A stretch of 64,000 nt of DNA from Spongiivirga citrea. Its GTDB lineage: Bacteria; Bacteroidota; Bacteroidia; Flavobacteriales; Flavobacteriaceae. The stretch's first letter is position 1, and every line of letters begins with the position of its first letter. A program made the position numbers and the translations under genes. The DNA lies in NCBI RefSeq assembly GCF_010671565.1, contig NZ_JAABOQ010000001.1, forward strand, positions 1-64,000, in the 5' to 3' direction. The notes under the pieces are model-generated. The model saw only the letters and a list, made by a program, of their open reading frames with translations. It made no database searches and was not told where the DNA came from. Shown piece by piece: positions 29,002-39,537 of this stretch.

Positions 29002-29724
29002 TTATTTTAAATCGTAAAGAGAATCTACCGCCAAAAAACGCTCTACTGTAAAGCCCTCCGCATGCGCTACACCTATAAGTCTTCCTAGATCTCTTGCTCG
29101 ATAATCAATGCTATCAGAAAAATTCTTACTGCTTATAGGTGTTTGTGGCTGGTCGCTTTTTGGATCATAAAATTGAGAAGTGTAAGCCATCACAGCATCA
29201 ATTTTATACTGAATAAATCCACTAACATCAACTACAAAATCCGGTTCAATATTTTTCCATTGAATATAATGATAAACCAATTTAGGTCGCCAAGCCTCCT
29301 GCCATTGATCATCTCCAGTAAGTTTGGTATCAATTTTAATCAAACCTGATAAAAAACAAGCATCACTCACTAACCTACTCCCCTTTCCATGATCAATATG
29401 ACGATCATCTATTGCATTGCATAAAACAATTTCGGGTTGGTACTTTCGGATCATTTTTATAATCTCTAGCTGATGTTCTCTATCATTCTTAAAGAATCCA
29501 TCCGACATTTCAAGGTTTTCTCTTACTGCAACTCCGAGTATTTTTGCCGCTGCCTCTGCTTCTTGATCACGTATTTCTGGAGTACCTCTTGTACCTAGTT
29601 CACCTCTTGTTAAGTCGACAATACCGACTTTCTTGCCATTCGCAATTTCTTTTGCAACCGTAGCACCCGCGCCCAACTCAACATCGTCAGGATGTGCTCC
29701 AAATGCCAAAATATCTAACTTCAT
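29002..29724 (-). CDS. bshB1: Bacillithiol biosynthesis deacetylase BshB1
   Basis: This 240-residue LmbE/PIG-L-family zinc deacetylase has the first metal motif FGAHPDDVELG near residues 8-18 and DDRHIDHGKGSRLV near 106-119, where the second His completes the site. LTRGELGTRG and YTSQF are typical of BshB1. It removes acetyl from GlcNAc-malate to give GlcN-malate, the second step of bacillithiol synthesis in the cytoplasm. Bacteroidota carry this pathway. It is preceded by TAGGAGT, an unusually good Shine-Dalgarno for this genome, four bases before the ATG. It follows the PLP-enzyme gene by 18 bases. Confidence 0.92.
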   Translation of the reverse strand: MKLDILAFGAHPDDVELGAGATVAKEIANGKKVGIVDLTRGELGTRGTPEIRDQEAEAAAKILGVAVRENLEMSDGFFKNDREHQLEIIKMIRKYQPEIVLCNAIDDRHIDHGKGSRLVSDACFLSGLIKIDTKLTGDDQWQEAWRPKLVYHYIQWKNIEPDFVVDVSGFIQYKIDAVMAYTSQFYDPKSDQPQTPISSKNFSDSIDYRARDLGRLIGVAHAEGFTVERFLAVDSLYDLK

Positions 29725-29742
29725 ACTCCTATAAATTGAGGC

Positions 29743-30891
29743 TTATAATTTATTGATTGCTTGTTCAATGTCTTCTATAATATCTTTCACATCTTCAATA
29801 CCAACCGAAAAACGAATCAGTCCATCACTAATACCTTGTTTCTTTCTGTCTTTTTTAGATAAAAGAGAGTGTGAAGTTTGGGCTGGAGACAACATTGTTG
29901 ATTCAACCCCAGCTAAACTCATCGATGACTTAATAAGCCTTAAGTTCTTTTCGAATTTCTGAGCATCTATGCCTTTTTTCAATTCAAAAGACAACATTCC
30001 GCCATAACCACTCATTTGTTTTTTAGCAAGTTTGTGATCTTCGTGGGTTTTTAATCCAGGATAATATACTTTTTCAATTGCCTTGTGTTTATTTAAAAAC
30101 TTAGCCAATTTAATCGCATTCTTATTCTGTGCTTGTACCCGAATCGCCATAGTCTTCATACTTCGCTCGAGCATCCATACCATAAAATCGGCGAGACTGC
30201 CACCCAGGTTTTTTGCAACATTCCATATTTTATGAATATGCTCAACTGAAGCTGCAACAGCACCAGCACAAATATCACTATGACCGCCCATATACTTCGT
30301 ACCACTATGTATGATGATATCAATTCCAAAATCAGCTGGGTTTTGATTAATGGGTGACGCAAAAGTGTTATCGATCATCGAAATGATTCCTTCTTTTTTA
30401 CATAGCTTAGAAACAGCATTTAAATCTGTTATTGTTAATAACGGATTCGAAGGTGTTTCTACATACATTACTTTCGTATTCTTCTTAATAGCCTTCTTTA
30501 AGCTGCTAATATCCCAACCGTCTGCAATGGTGTATTCAATTCCGTGTTTCGCAAATTCTTCTTTGGTAAGATTAAAAGTACCACCGTATAAAGTCTTTTG
30601 CAATACCACATGATCTCCTTTTGAAAGAAACGCAAATAAAGTAGTGCTTACAGCGGCCATTCCTGATCCGAAAATCAACGCACTTTCAGTATGCTCTAGT
30701 GCAGCTATCTTTTTACAAAGATATTCTTGATTTGGCGTATTGAAATATCGTGGATATCGTTTTACATCGACATCGGTATATGCATACGATGATGACATAT
30801 AAATAGGTGAAACAGCGCCTTTAAATTGATTATCAGGCACCTCACCCACATGCGTGCAGATAGTATTTAAACCTTTCTTCTTTGAAGCCAT
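29743..30891 (-). CDS. Cys/Met metabolism PLP enzyme (cystathionine synthase/lyase family)
   Basis: This 382-residue fold-type I PLP enzyme has the phosphate-binding region FGSGMAAVSTTLFAF near 74-88, the Asp-containing MIDNTFASP, and the Schiff-base lysine in HSGTKYMGGHSD near 196-207. Near the C-terminus VESTMLSPAQTSHSLL matches the family's LAGVESL/SH pattern. It could be cystathionine gamma-synthase, cystathionine gamma-lyase or methionine gamma-lyase; sequence motifs do not decide this. Co-transcription with bshB1, which needs cysteine downstream, favours a role in cysteine supply. Confidence 0.85.
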   Translation of the reverse strand: MASKKKGLNTICTHVGEVPDNQFKGAVSPIYMSSSYAYTDVDVKRYPRYFNTPNQEYLCKKIAALEHTESALIFGSGMAAVSTTLFAFLSKGDHVVLQKTLYGGTFNLTKEEFAKHGIEYTIADGWDISSLKKAIKKNTKVMYVETPSNPLLTITDLNAVSKLCKKEGIISMIDNTFASPINQNPADFGIDIIIHSGTKYMGGHSDICAGAVAASVEHIHKIWNVAKNLGGSLADFMVWMLERSMKTMAIRVQAQNKNAIKLAKFLNKHKAIEKVYYPGLKTHEDHKLAKKQMSGYGGMLSFELKKGIDAQKFEKNLRLIKSSMSLAGVESTMLSPAQTSHSLLSKKDRKKQGISDGLIRFSVGIEDVKDIIEDIEQAINKL

Positions 30892-31064
30892 ATTCTATTT
30901 TAATTGAAATTTAAAAGTACGGCAACTTTAGGCAACTACAAAGCAGAAGTTGGACCACTTCGCTTATAGAATCAGGATACGAGACGATTTTTTAGATGGA
31001 AAAATAGTCGAGAAGATCATTCATTTGACAAAGAGTAACAAGTCTTTGCTCTTGATCCTCATAT

Positions 31065-32615
<1,551 letters not shown>

Positions 32616-32677
32616 CTAATGGTAATTTCCATTTGAAATGGGTTTTCATCTACATTGATAATAGCTATTTTAGCAAT

Positions 32678-33442
32678 ATGATTCGAGTTGTACTAATCGG
32701 TTACGGAAATGTAGGTTTTCATTTATATCATGCTATAAAACCTTTAAATGATGTTGAAATAGTTCAGATTTATAATAGAAAGTCTTCTTTTCCTAAAAAT
32801 CTACCGAAAACTACCCCTATTGCAAATTCGTTTGATAAACTTGAAGATGCAGATGTGTATATTATGACAGTAAGCGATGATGCAATAATTTCCGTCTCAC
32901 AAAAAATTCAGCTTAAAAGTAAGCTGGTAGTTCATACATCAGGAAATACGTCAATGCATGCTATCGATAAAAAGCATCGGCGCGGGGTTTTCTATCCGTT
33001 ACAAACCTTTAGTATACAGCGACAAATTAATTTTAGCGAAGTTCCTATTTGCATTGAAACAGAAAATAAAGAAGATGAGCAATTGCTTCAACAATTAGCT
33101 GAACATCTTGGCTGCACAACTCATAAACTAAGTACAGATCAACGTCGAAGTTTACATTTAGCAGCCGTTTTTGTAAATAATTTTACCAATCATTTATACC
33201 GAATTGGACATGAACTTTGTGAATCAAATCGAGTTCCTTTTGATATACTAAAGCCACTAATAAAGGAAACAGCATCTAAACTTGATGACTTGACCCCCTT
33301 TATGGCACAAACTGGTCCAGCAAAGCGAGGCGACTCAAAAACAGTCAACAAGCACCTTGAATTATTAGAAAACGAGAAACAAAAAGAAGTTTACACTACT
33401 TTTAGTCAACTAATTGCCAACCTATATGGAAAAGAATTATAA
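32678..33442 (+). CDS. Rossmann-like / DUF2520 protein
   Basis: I start at the ATG at 32678 (254 residues, MIRVVLIGYGNVGFHLY). A TTG 45 bases earlier gives an implausible leader. The N-terminal dinucleotide-binding fold (GYGNVG near 8-13) is followed by SDDAI and HTSGNTSM and a helical C-terminal DUF2520 domain with AVFVNNFTNHLY. It resembles F420/NADP-oxidoreductase-like and ketopantoate-reductase-like proteins; the substrate is not established. Its 3' end overlaps the next gene by 17 bases, and the pair DUF2520 plus KdsC-like is recurrent in Flavobacteriia. Confidence 0.82.
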   Translation: MIRVVLIGYGNVGFHLYHAIKPLNDVEIVQIYNRKSSFPKNLPKTTPIANSFDKLEDADVYIMTVSDDAIISVSQKIQLKSKLVVHTSGNTSMHAIDKKHRRGVFYPLQTFSIQRQINFSEVPICIETENKEDEQLLQQLAEHLGCTTHKLSTDQRRSLHLAAVFVNNFTNHLYRIGHELCESNRVPFDILKPLIKETASKLDDLTPFMAQTGPAKRGDSKTVNKHLELLENEKQKEVYTTFSQLIANLYGKEL

Positions 33443-33953
33443 GGAATATTTAGAACATATAACCACATTCATTTTTGATGTGGATGGTGTTCTTACCGAT
33501 GGCTCTGTCATTGTAACCTCAGATGGAGAATTACTACGAACAATGAATATTAAAGACGGTTATGCACTTAAAACAGCAACGACCAAAGGATTTAATGTTT
33601 GTATTATTTCTGGAGGAACGAACGAAGGTGTTCGTAACAGACTAAGCGCACTTGGTATTAAAGACATTTACTTAGGTGCTCATCATAAAACTGAACAACT
33701 GAAAGAATATTTTTCCACCAAAAATATCATGGCGGAAAATGTATTATATATGGGCGATGATATTCCTGATGAACCTGCAATGCGATTAGTAGGCCTGCCG
33801 ACATGTCCACAAGATGCAGTTCCCGAAATAAAAAATATCGCTAAATACGTTTCTTACAAAGATGGCGGCAAAGGTTGTGTCCGTGATGTAATAGAACAAG
33901 TATTAAAAGTACAAGGTAAATGGACTGGTAACTTTGATGCTGATAATGCCTAA
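33426..33953 (+). CDS. kdsC: KdsC-family HAD phosphatase
   Basis: The start ATG at 33426 gives 175 residues. The HAD motif I, FDVDGVLTDGS, provides both Asp residues; motif II is ISGG and motif IV MGDDIPDEPAM. There is no cap domain, as in the KDO-8-phosphate phosphatase family that works as a tetramer. It should hydrolyse KDO-8-phosphate for the inner core of lipopolysaccharide or a similar phosphate. It overlaps the DUF2520 gene by 17 bases, so translation is coupled. Confidence 0.85.
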   Translation: MEKNYKEYLEHITTFIFDVDGVLTDGSVIVTSDGELLRTMNIKDGYALKTATTKGFNVCIISGGTNEGVRNRLSALGIKDIYLGAHHKTEQLKEYFSTKNIMAENVLYMGDDIPDEPAMRLVGLPTCPQDAVPEIKNIAKYVSYKDGGKGCVRDVIEQVLKVQGKWTGNFDADNA

Positions 33954-33976
33954 TTGAGTTTAGAAAGAATCAAAAA

Positions 33977-34007
33977 TTGGAATTTGGAATTTCCTTTATT
34001 GGAATTT
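33977..34007 (+). repeat. Short direct repeats TTGGAATTT
   Basis: Three copies of TTGGAATTT start at 33977, 33984 and 33999 in the gap before the Maf gene; the first two share two bases. It is a small low-complexity tract with no known role. Confidence 0.5.
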
Positions 34008-34050
34008 TTCTCATAACCTTTTCATCTTTATAATCTTCATACAATATCAT

Positions 34051-34641
34051 ATGCTTCGAGAAAAACTAAGAAAATTCAATATTATTCTTGCTTCGGGTTC
34101 GCCGAGAAGACAACAGTTTTTTAAGGAATTAGATATTGACTTTGAGATTAAATTAAAACCAGTTGATGAGATTTATTCAGAGCGCTTAAAAGGAAGCAAT
34201 ATATCTGATTATTTAGCACAGATAAAAGCCCTGCCGTTTAAAGAAACATTAAAACCAAATGACATCTTAATTACTTCGGATACCATCGTATGGCACGAGG
34301 ACAAGGCATTGGGGAAACCAAAAAGCAAGGAGGAAGCCTTTAACATGATCAAATCAATGTCAGGAAAAACACATGATGTTATTTCATCCGTATGTTTTAC
34401 AATGACTGATTTTGCCAAGACGGTGAACAACGTAACGAAAGTCACCTTCAAAAAATTTACTGATGAAGAGATTCATTATTACATAGATACGTTTCAACCT
34501 TTTGATAAAGCTGGTGCCTATGGCATTCAAGAATGGATAGGTCAAATAGGTGTTACTAGGCTAGAAGGGTCGTACTTAAACGTAATGGGCATGCCTATGG
34601 CAAAAGTTTATAAAGTGTTAACAGATATTGCTGAGCGATAG
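34051..34641 (+). CDS. Maf-family nucleoside triphosphate pyrophosphatase
   Basis: This 196-residue protein carries the Maf start IILASGSPRRQQFFKEL near residues 11-27, ITSDTIV near 69-75, and GKPKSKEEAF and GAYGIQEW. These enzymes split non-canonical or modified NTPs (dTTP, UTP and pseudo-UTP types) to the monophosphate plus pyrophosphate in the cytoplasm, clearing damaged precursors. It lies downstream of the KdsC-like gene with a 97-base gap and is followed by a lipoprotein gene 29 bases on. Confidence 0.92.
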   Translation: MLREKLRKFNIILASGSPRRQQFFKELDIDFEIKLKPVDEIYSERLKGSNISDYLAQIKALPFKETLKPNDILITSDTIVWHEDKALGKPKSKEEAFNMIKSMSGKTHDVISSVCFTMTDFAKTVNNVTKVTFKKFTDEEIHYYIDTFQPFDKAGAYGIQEWIGQIGVTRLEGSYLNVMGMPMAKVYKVLTDIAER

Positions 34642-34670
34642 CCATTTTGTAACTTTATAAAAAACCGATT

Positions 34671-35627
34671 ATGAAAATGCATATCAAACATTTTTTAGGC
34701 GCCATAATTCTGGTGGCGCCAATTATAGCAATTACTTCGTCCTGTGCGGAGGCTACGGCAAATAGCAAAGAAAATAAAAACGTTATTACCGAAACAATTG
34801 CAGAAGAAATACCAGTAAACCCTACCTCTGAAGAATTTAAGAAATACTGGTACGCCGGTGAAGCTGAAATTACCTCATACGAACTAGAACAGGCACGTTA
34901 TGGTGAAATCCGGAAAGGAAAAGCAGCGATGATATTTGTCACTGAAGACTTTTTACCCGATCGCCAAGTGAAAGCTGATAACTATGGTAAGAGTAATATT
35001 CCGGTTTTAAAGTTGAATGCAACCAAGAATTTTAACACCGGAATTTATCCGTATAGCATTATGAGTAGTACTTTCTATCCAGTTGCAAATAATGCAAATG
35101 CTATAAAAGTAACTACGAGCATGCAGGAATGGTGCGGACAAATCTATACACAATTAAATAATCGAGAGCAGTACGAGATTAAAGCACATTCTTATTTTGA
35201 AGGTGAGGAAGACAAAGAGTTTACGCTAGAAAAAACCAAGCTTGAGAATCAAATTTGGCAACAAATACGCATTGATCCAAGTATGCTATCGATAGGTCAG
35301 ACAACAATGATTCCTTCTTTTGAATACGCAAGACTAAAGCATATTGAAATAAAAGCATATCCAGCTAAAACCGAATTAGATCCTGGCGATGACCAAACCA
35401 CTTATACGATTACATATCCTACATTAAATAGATCCCTGAGTATAAACTATAAGACAGTTTTCCCACACGAAATTATTTCATGGGAAGAGACTTTTAAAAG
35501 TGGATTCGGACCAAATGCAAAAGAGCTAACTACAAAAGCTACCAAGATTAAAAGTATAAAAACTCCATACTGGAGACAAAATGCTAATAAGTTTGAGTCT
35601 ATGCGAACTGATCTTGGATTGGAGTAG
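34671..35627 (+). CDS. Conserved lipoprotein downstream of maf
   Basis: This 318-residue protein has a signal sequence ending IAITSSC, so Cys25 should be lipidated. The mature part is beta-rich with no domain I recognise and has one conserved-looking EWCGQ segment near residue 157. I believe homologues commonly follow maf in Flavobacteriia and have sometimes inherited a misleading septum-inhibitor name from it, but nothing in the sequence supports a link to Maf activity. The function is unknown. A long terminator follows. Confidence 0.8.
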   Translation: MKMHIKHFLGAIILVAPIIAITSSCAEATANSKENKNVITETIAEEIPVNPTSEEFKKYWYAGEAEITSYELEQARYGEIRKGKAAMIFVTEDFLPDRQVKADNYGKSNIPVLKLNATKNFNTGIYPYSIMSSTFYPVANNANAIKVTTSMQEWCGQIYTQLNNREQYEIKAHSYFEGEEDKEFTLEKTKLENQIWQQIRIDPSMLSIGQTTMIPSFEYARLKHIEIKAYPAKTELDPGDDQTTYTITYPTLNRSLSINYKTVFPHEIISWEETFKSGFGPNAKELTTKATKIKSIKTPYWRQNANKFESMRTDLGLE

Positions 35628-35658
35628 TTATCGTAAAATATCTAGCTTTACTCCATAA

Positions 35659-35699
35659 AAAAACCTCCAAAATATTTTAAGAATATTTTGGAGGTTTTT
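35659..35699. terminator. Bidirectional terminator, 18-base stem
   Basis: AAAAACCTCC followed by AAAATATT pairs perfectly with the right arm around a five-base loop TTAAG. A and T runs on both sides serve the convergent lipoprotein and prohibitin-like genes. Confidence 0.92.
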
Positions 35700-35729
35700 A
35701 TTTTACATTAATTACAGTAGACTTATAGC

Positions 35730-36548
35730 CTAGTTGTTACCTAAAATAATCGGCAATCCTCCGCTCTCTCCGCCGCCTACTACAATTACCTTACTATTTG
35801 GTGATTTAGAAAGTTCTAATGTGGCTTGAATTCCTTTTTCGGTCAGGATTTTGTCTGTTAGAGATGCGCTTAAAATTCTGTTTGCCGCGGCTTTACCTTC
35901 TGCCTCAATTCGCTGACGTTGTGCTTCTTTCTCCGCTTTAGATAGTCTAAATTCATATTCCAAGGATTCCTGCTCTTGTTTTAATTTACGCTCAATCGCT
36001 TCTTTAATAGTTGGTGGCAAAGTAACATCTTTAACCAGAATTCTATTGATATTGATATACTGTCCTTCAACTCCTTTACTTGTTTCATCAAGTATTTCTT
36101 TTTGAATAACATCTCGCTTGCTAGAGTACAACTGTTCTGGTGTATAACGTCCTACTACTTCTCTAGCAGCTGCACTCATCGCCGGAGTTAAAATTCGTTC
36201 GACATAATCGATACCCTTTTCTTGAAGCAACTTGCCCAAACTACTTGGGTCCGGCTCAAACCATACAGTTGCATCTACTTTAATTTCCAAGCCATTTACA
36301 GACAGTACATCCATTCGGTATGATTTTGACTGCTGTCTAACCTCAAACTCAATAACCTTATTCCAAGGCGCGACTAGATTAAATCCTTCTCCTAAAGCTG
36401 GCTTGTCTGTCACAACACCATCTCCTAAACTTCTATAAAGTACTCCTGCATGTCCAGAATCAATAACTACTGCTGATTTTGCTACAACAACAATTAAAGC
36501 AATGACTAATAAAATAATCGGTAATCCAATCTTTGGTAAACGTTCCAT
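35730..36548 (-). CDS. Prohibitin / SPFH-domain membrane protein
   Basis: This 272-residue protein has one N-terminal membrane anchor (about 10-30), then an SPFH (band 7) domain beginning VIDSGHAGVLYRSLGDGV. A charged coiled coil rich in Glu, Lys and Gln (about 185-235) precedes a Gly-rich tail. Prohibitins form large membrane rings and often modulate membrane proteases or lipid domains. It lies 15 bases downstream of the VWA membrane gene, so the two are probably co-transcribed. Confidence 0.9.
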   Translation of the reverse strand: MERLPKIGLPIILLVIALIVVVAKSAVVIDSGHAGVLYRSLGDGVVTDKPALGEGFNLVAPWNKVIEFEVRQQSKSYRMDVLSVNGLEIKVDATVWFEPDPSSLGKLLQEKGIDYVERILTPAMSAAAREVVGRYTPEQLYSSKRDVIQKEILDETSKGVEGQYININRILVKDVTLPPTIKEAIERKLKQEQESLEYEFRLSKAEKEAQRQRIEAEGKAAANRILSASLTDKILTEKGIQATLELSKSPNSKVIVVGGGESGGLPIILGNN

Positions 36549-36563
36549 CTTTGTTATTTTTAT

Positions 36564-38594
36564 TTATATAAGTCCGTTGTATTTTCTTAAAAACCACTCT
36601 ATTGAGAGGCTTAAAATGATGAAAAACAACAGGTATTTCCAGTTGATTAAAGGTATGACTTTTTCCTTAGATTTTTGGATCGTTTTAAAGCGCTCATCCT
36701 GTTTTAATTGATTGATCATATCATCAATTTGATCTTCATAAAAAACAGATCCTTCAGTACTTTCAGCAAGTTGTCCGAGCTTTTTTCCATTCGCAGTGAA
36801 AAACTGTTTCTCCACATCAAACTCTAATATTTTAAAGCGTCCGGAACGTGAAATATTCTTACCATCTACCTTAACAGTAAAATTATAGGTAGATGATGGC
36901 AAGGCGCTTAAGTCGACTTCAAATGTCCGATTTTTCAGTACAAAAGGAATAGTTCGTTGCTGCTTACTTATTGTATCGGTAATTGCTAGAGATAAGCCAA
37001 CTCGCGGATCAAACTCATAGCTTTCGTTAAAGTATTGAGCCTCTATAGTCACATCATCATTTCCATAGTAAAAGGATTCGTAGTTAACGGTCAATCGGTT
37101 TTTCTTTTTAGAAGAAGCCAAGTATTGAATCACTTTGGCCATAAAACCATCAAACTGTTTAAAATCACCTGTATTTTGAAAATCTTGCGATCGCCATTTC
37201 CATAAACCCTCGCCTGATAAAACACCTTCCTTTCTTCCATCAATTTCAAAAGTAGCGAACAAGCTATTTTCAGTATCTACAGAACCTATACGCTGTGACA
37301 ATAATACTTGATGCGGTACTTTAAAATTGAGCTGACCAAATGTGGTCTGTAAAGGTGGGTAGGTAGAAAAATCTGTATCTGTTATAAATGCATTATAGTT
37401 GATATTTAAAACAGGCTGCACTTCTTCTTTTTGACTAGTTGGCTGTTGTTGATAATTAGTTTGTGTACGATTTAAAAAACGCCAATCGGTTTTGGGACCA
37501 GCGATAACTAATTTGTTTTTCTTAAGTGCATCAGCCTTTTCAAAAACCGTCTTAAAACGATTATTTGGTTGAAAAAGTACTACTAAGTTGAAATCGTTAA
37601 GGTCGATATTTCTCAAGCTAGTATCTGACAACCAAACTTCTCGTTGTTCTGAACTTTCAATTGACTTTTTAAGTGCACCGATATCTGGATGCTTTATATC
37701 TGATACGATGAGCACCTTCGTTTTCTGATCAATAACCTCGACAGCAAAAGCTTTTCGGTTATTTCTTGTGTTTTTTTCGTCTTCTAGGGTTTGTATGTAT
37801 GCACTGTATGTTGAAACGCCAATACTATTTGCAGGAAGCTCAAACGTAACTATTGCCGAAGAATTCTGGCTTGACAATTCCACTTTCTGCTTTGCAGCCG
37901 TACTTCTTCCTTTTGAAATAATAACTTCTTTTGAAATTAGAGAAGTTCCATTATAACTCACAAAAACTTCGACAGGAAATCGATTTTTATGATAGGCATA
38001 TTTATTGACATTTACTCGATCTACTCGAATATCTTCTTTAGTCAAGGTATCACCCACAACCAATGGGAAAATATGCTGATTATCTCCCATTTTGGTATAT
38101 TGATAATCGTTACCATAGGTTTGAATACCGTCACTTAGCACTACCACCGCTGAAGGCTGATTTCTATAAATTTCCTTTACTGATGCTAGTGCGGTTTCTA
38201 GATCTGAACGATTATCAGTAAATAAAACCTCATTTGCTTGATTAATTGTCTTGCCAAATGTGTAACTACCAATGTCGAACTTCTCAAGGAGATCATTATC
38301 TGCTTTCAATTTTGAAAATGTGTTTTTCAACAATGTATCTCTATCTATAAATGGGATAGAAGAAGAATTATCAGCTATCACTACCAAGTTCGGTTTCTCT
38401 AATTGCGTCTCGGTACTCTTAAACTTCGGATTGATAAGCAGTAATCCAATGAAAAACAATGTGAAAAAACGGAAAAAGGCAAAAAGAATGGTGTTTTTAC
38501 CACTACTTTTCGCCTTTATTCTATAATAAAAAACACTTAATGCCAATGCCAGTAGTCCTACAAGGATGATTAATAAAATTGTGGATGTGGGCAT
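36564..38594 (-). CDS. VWA-like membrane protein
   Basis: The protein has 676 residues. Two N-terminal hydrophobic segments (about 5-25 and 37-58) and one near the C-terminus (about 650-668) frame a large extracytoplasmic region. Near residues 71-79, VIADNSSSI gives the DxSxS core of a MIDAS metal site, and VVVLSDGIQ later fits the von Willebrand A fold. The layout resembles Bat-type aerotolerance proteins, but no wider Bat operon is present here. It is grouped with a prohibitin-like gene. The function is unknown. Confidence 0.75.
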   Translation of the reverse strand: MPTSTILLIILVGLLALALSVFYYRIKAKSSGKNTILFAFFRFFTLFFIGLLLINPKFKSTETQLEKPNLVVIADNSSSIPFIDRDTLLKNTFSKLKADNDLLEKFDIGSYTFGKTINQANEVLFTDNRSDLETALASVKEIYRNQPSAVVVLSDGIQTYGNDYQYTKMGDNQHIFPLVVGDTLTKEDIRVDRVNVNKYAYHKNRFPVEVFVSYNGTSLISKEVIISKGRSTAAKQKVELSSQNSSAIVTFELPANSIGVSTYSAYIQTLEDEKNTRNNRKAFAVEVIDQKTKVLIVSDIKHPDIGALKKSIESSEQREVWLSDTSLRNIDLNDFNLVVLFQPNNRFKTVFEKADALKKNKLVIAGPKTDWRFLNRTQTNYQQQPTSQKEEVQPVLNINYNAFITDTDFSTYPPLQTTFGQLNFKVPHQVLLSQRIGSVDTENSLFATFEIDGRKEGVLSGEGLWKWRSQDFQNTGDFKQFDGFMAKVIQYLASSKKKNRLTVNYESFYYGNDDVTIEAQYFNESYEFDPRVGLSLAITDTISKQQRTIPFVLKNRTFEVDLSALPSSTYNFTVKVDGKNISRSGRFKILEFDVEKQFFTANGKKLGQLAESTEGSVFYEDQIDDMINQLKQDERFKTIQKSKEKVIPLINWKYLLFFIILSLSIEWFLRKYNGLI

Positions 38595-38611
38595 TAAAAA
38601 GTGTCTATTTT

Positions 38612-39358
38612 TTAAGTTAACATTCCACCATCAACATTCAATACTTGACCAGTAACATATAACGAAAGATCACTAGCCAAATACACACATGCATTTGCTA
38701 TATCCTCTGGAGTGCCTCCACGTTTTAATGGGATGCTGCTTCTCCAGCCAGCTACCACATCTTCAGGTAATTTAGCAGTCATTTCCGTTTCAATAAAACC
38801 TGGCGCAATTACATTACTCCTAATATTTCTTGAACCCAATTCTAAGGCAACCGACTTAGAAAAACCAATAATACCCGCTTTTGAGGCTGCATAATTTGCT
38901 TGACCTGCATTACCCTTCACTCCTACTACAGAGCTCATATTGATGATGGATCCCTTGCGCGCTTTTAGCATGGTACGTTGTACGGCTTTCACCATATTAA
39001 ATACGGACTTTAGGTTGACTTCAATCACCTTATCAAAGTCTTCCTCATTCATTCTCATTAACAAATTATCCTTAGTAATGCCAGCGTTATTGATTAGTAT
39101 ATCAACAGTCTCGAACTCTTCTAAAACATCAGCTACTAATTGCTGAGCCTCATCAAAACTTGCAGCATTACTTTTGTAAGCCTTTGCTTTAATTCCTTTT
39201 GCATTTAGCTCATTTTCAAGCTGATTAGCCGCTTCAGATGACGAGCTATAAGTGAATGCTACATTAGCGCCGTGATCTGCAAATACTTCTGCAATGCCTT
39301 TACCGATACCGCGACTGGCACCTGTAATAATTGCTGTTTTTCCTTCTAATAATTTCAC
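38612..39358 (-). CDS. fabG: 3-oxoacyl-ACP reductase
   Basis: This 248-residue classic SDR has TGASRGIGKGIA near residues 13-24, NNAGIT near 90-95, catalytic Ser in NMSSVVG, and YAASK with Tyr and Lys near 152-156. The C-terminal IETEMTAKLPEDV and YVTGQVLNVDGG are FabG-like. It reduces beta-ketoacyl-ACP with NADPH in fatty acid synthesis. The start is GTG (39358): no ATG exists nearby in frame, and the protein begins exactly where FabG should. Confidence 0.93.
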   Translation of the reverse strand: MKLLEGKTAIITGASRGIGKGIAEVFADHGANVAFTYSSSSEAANQLENELNAKGIKAKAYKSNAASFDEAQQLVADVLEEFETVDILINNAGITKDNLLMRMNEEDFDKVIEVNLKSVFNMVKAVQRTMLKARKGSIINMSSVVGVKGNAGQANYAASKAGIIGFSKSVALELGSRNIRSNVIAPGFIETEMTAKLPEDVVAGWRSSIPLKRGGTPEDIANACVYLASDLSLYVTGQVLNVDGGMLT

Positions 39359-39407
39359 ACTAGAATATTTAAGTTGGTTGTTGTTTGTTTAAAAAACTAA
39401 TATATAT

Positions 39408-39415
39408 CAAAGATA
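39408..39415 (-). promoter_or_regulatory. Promoter -7 box of fabG
   Basis: The minus strand reads TATCTTTG, a full match to TAnnTTTG, about 50 bases before the GTG of fabG. A possible TTG lies 24 bases further upstream, slightly too far for the usual spacing. Confidence 0.5.
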
Positions 39416-39462
39416 CATAAGTCGGTATATGAATAATACCAATTCTTTTATAAAAATTAAGA

Positions 39463-39509
39463 GCAGTCGAATCATACATAGTTCTTATAACTGTGTATGA
39501 TTCGACTGC
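39463..39509. repeat. Long REP-like palindrome
   Basis: A 21-base stem (one G-T wobble) pairs GCAGTCGAATCATACATAGTT with its opposite arm around a five-base loop. It lacks a T run, so it is not a classic terminator. The core GCAGTCGA/TCGACTGCGCTC resembles dispersed palindromes I associate with flavobacterial intergenic regions. Confidence 0.7.
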
Positions 39510-39537
39510 GCTCAATCGGACGAGGTCCTATTTTGAT

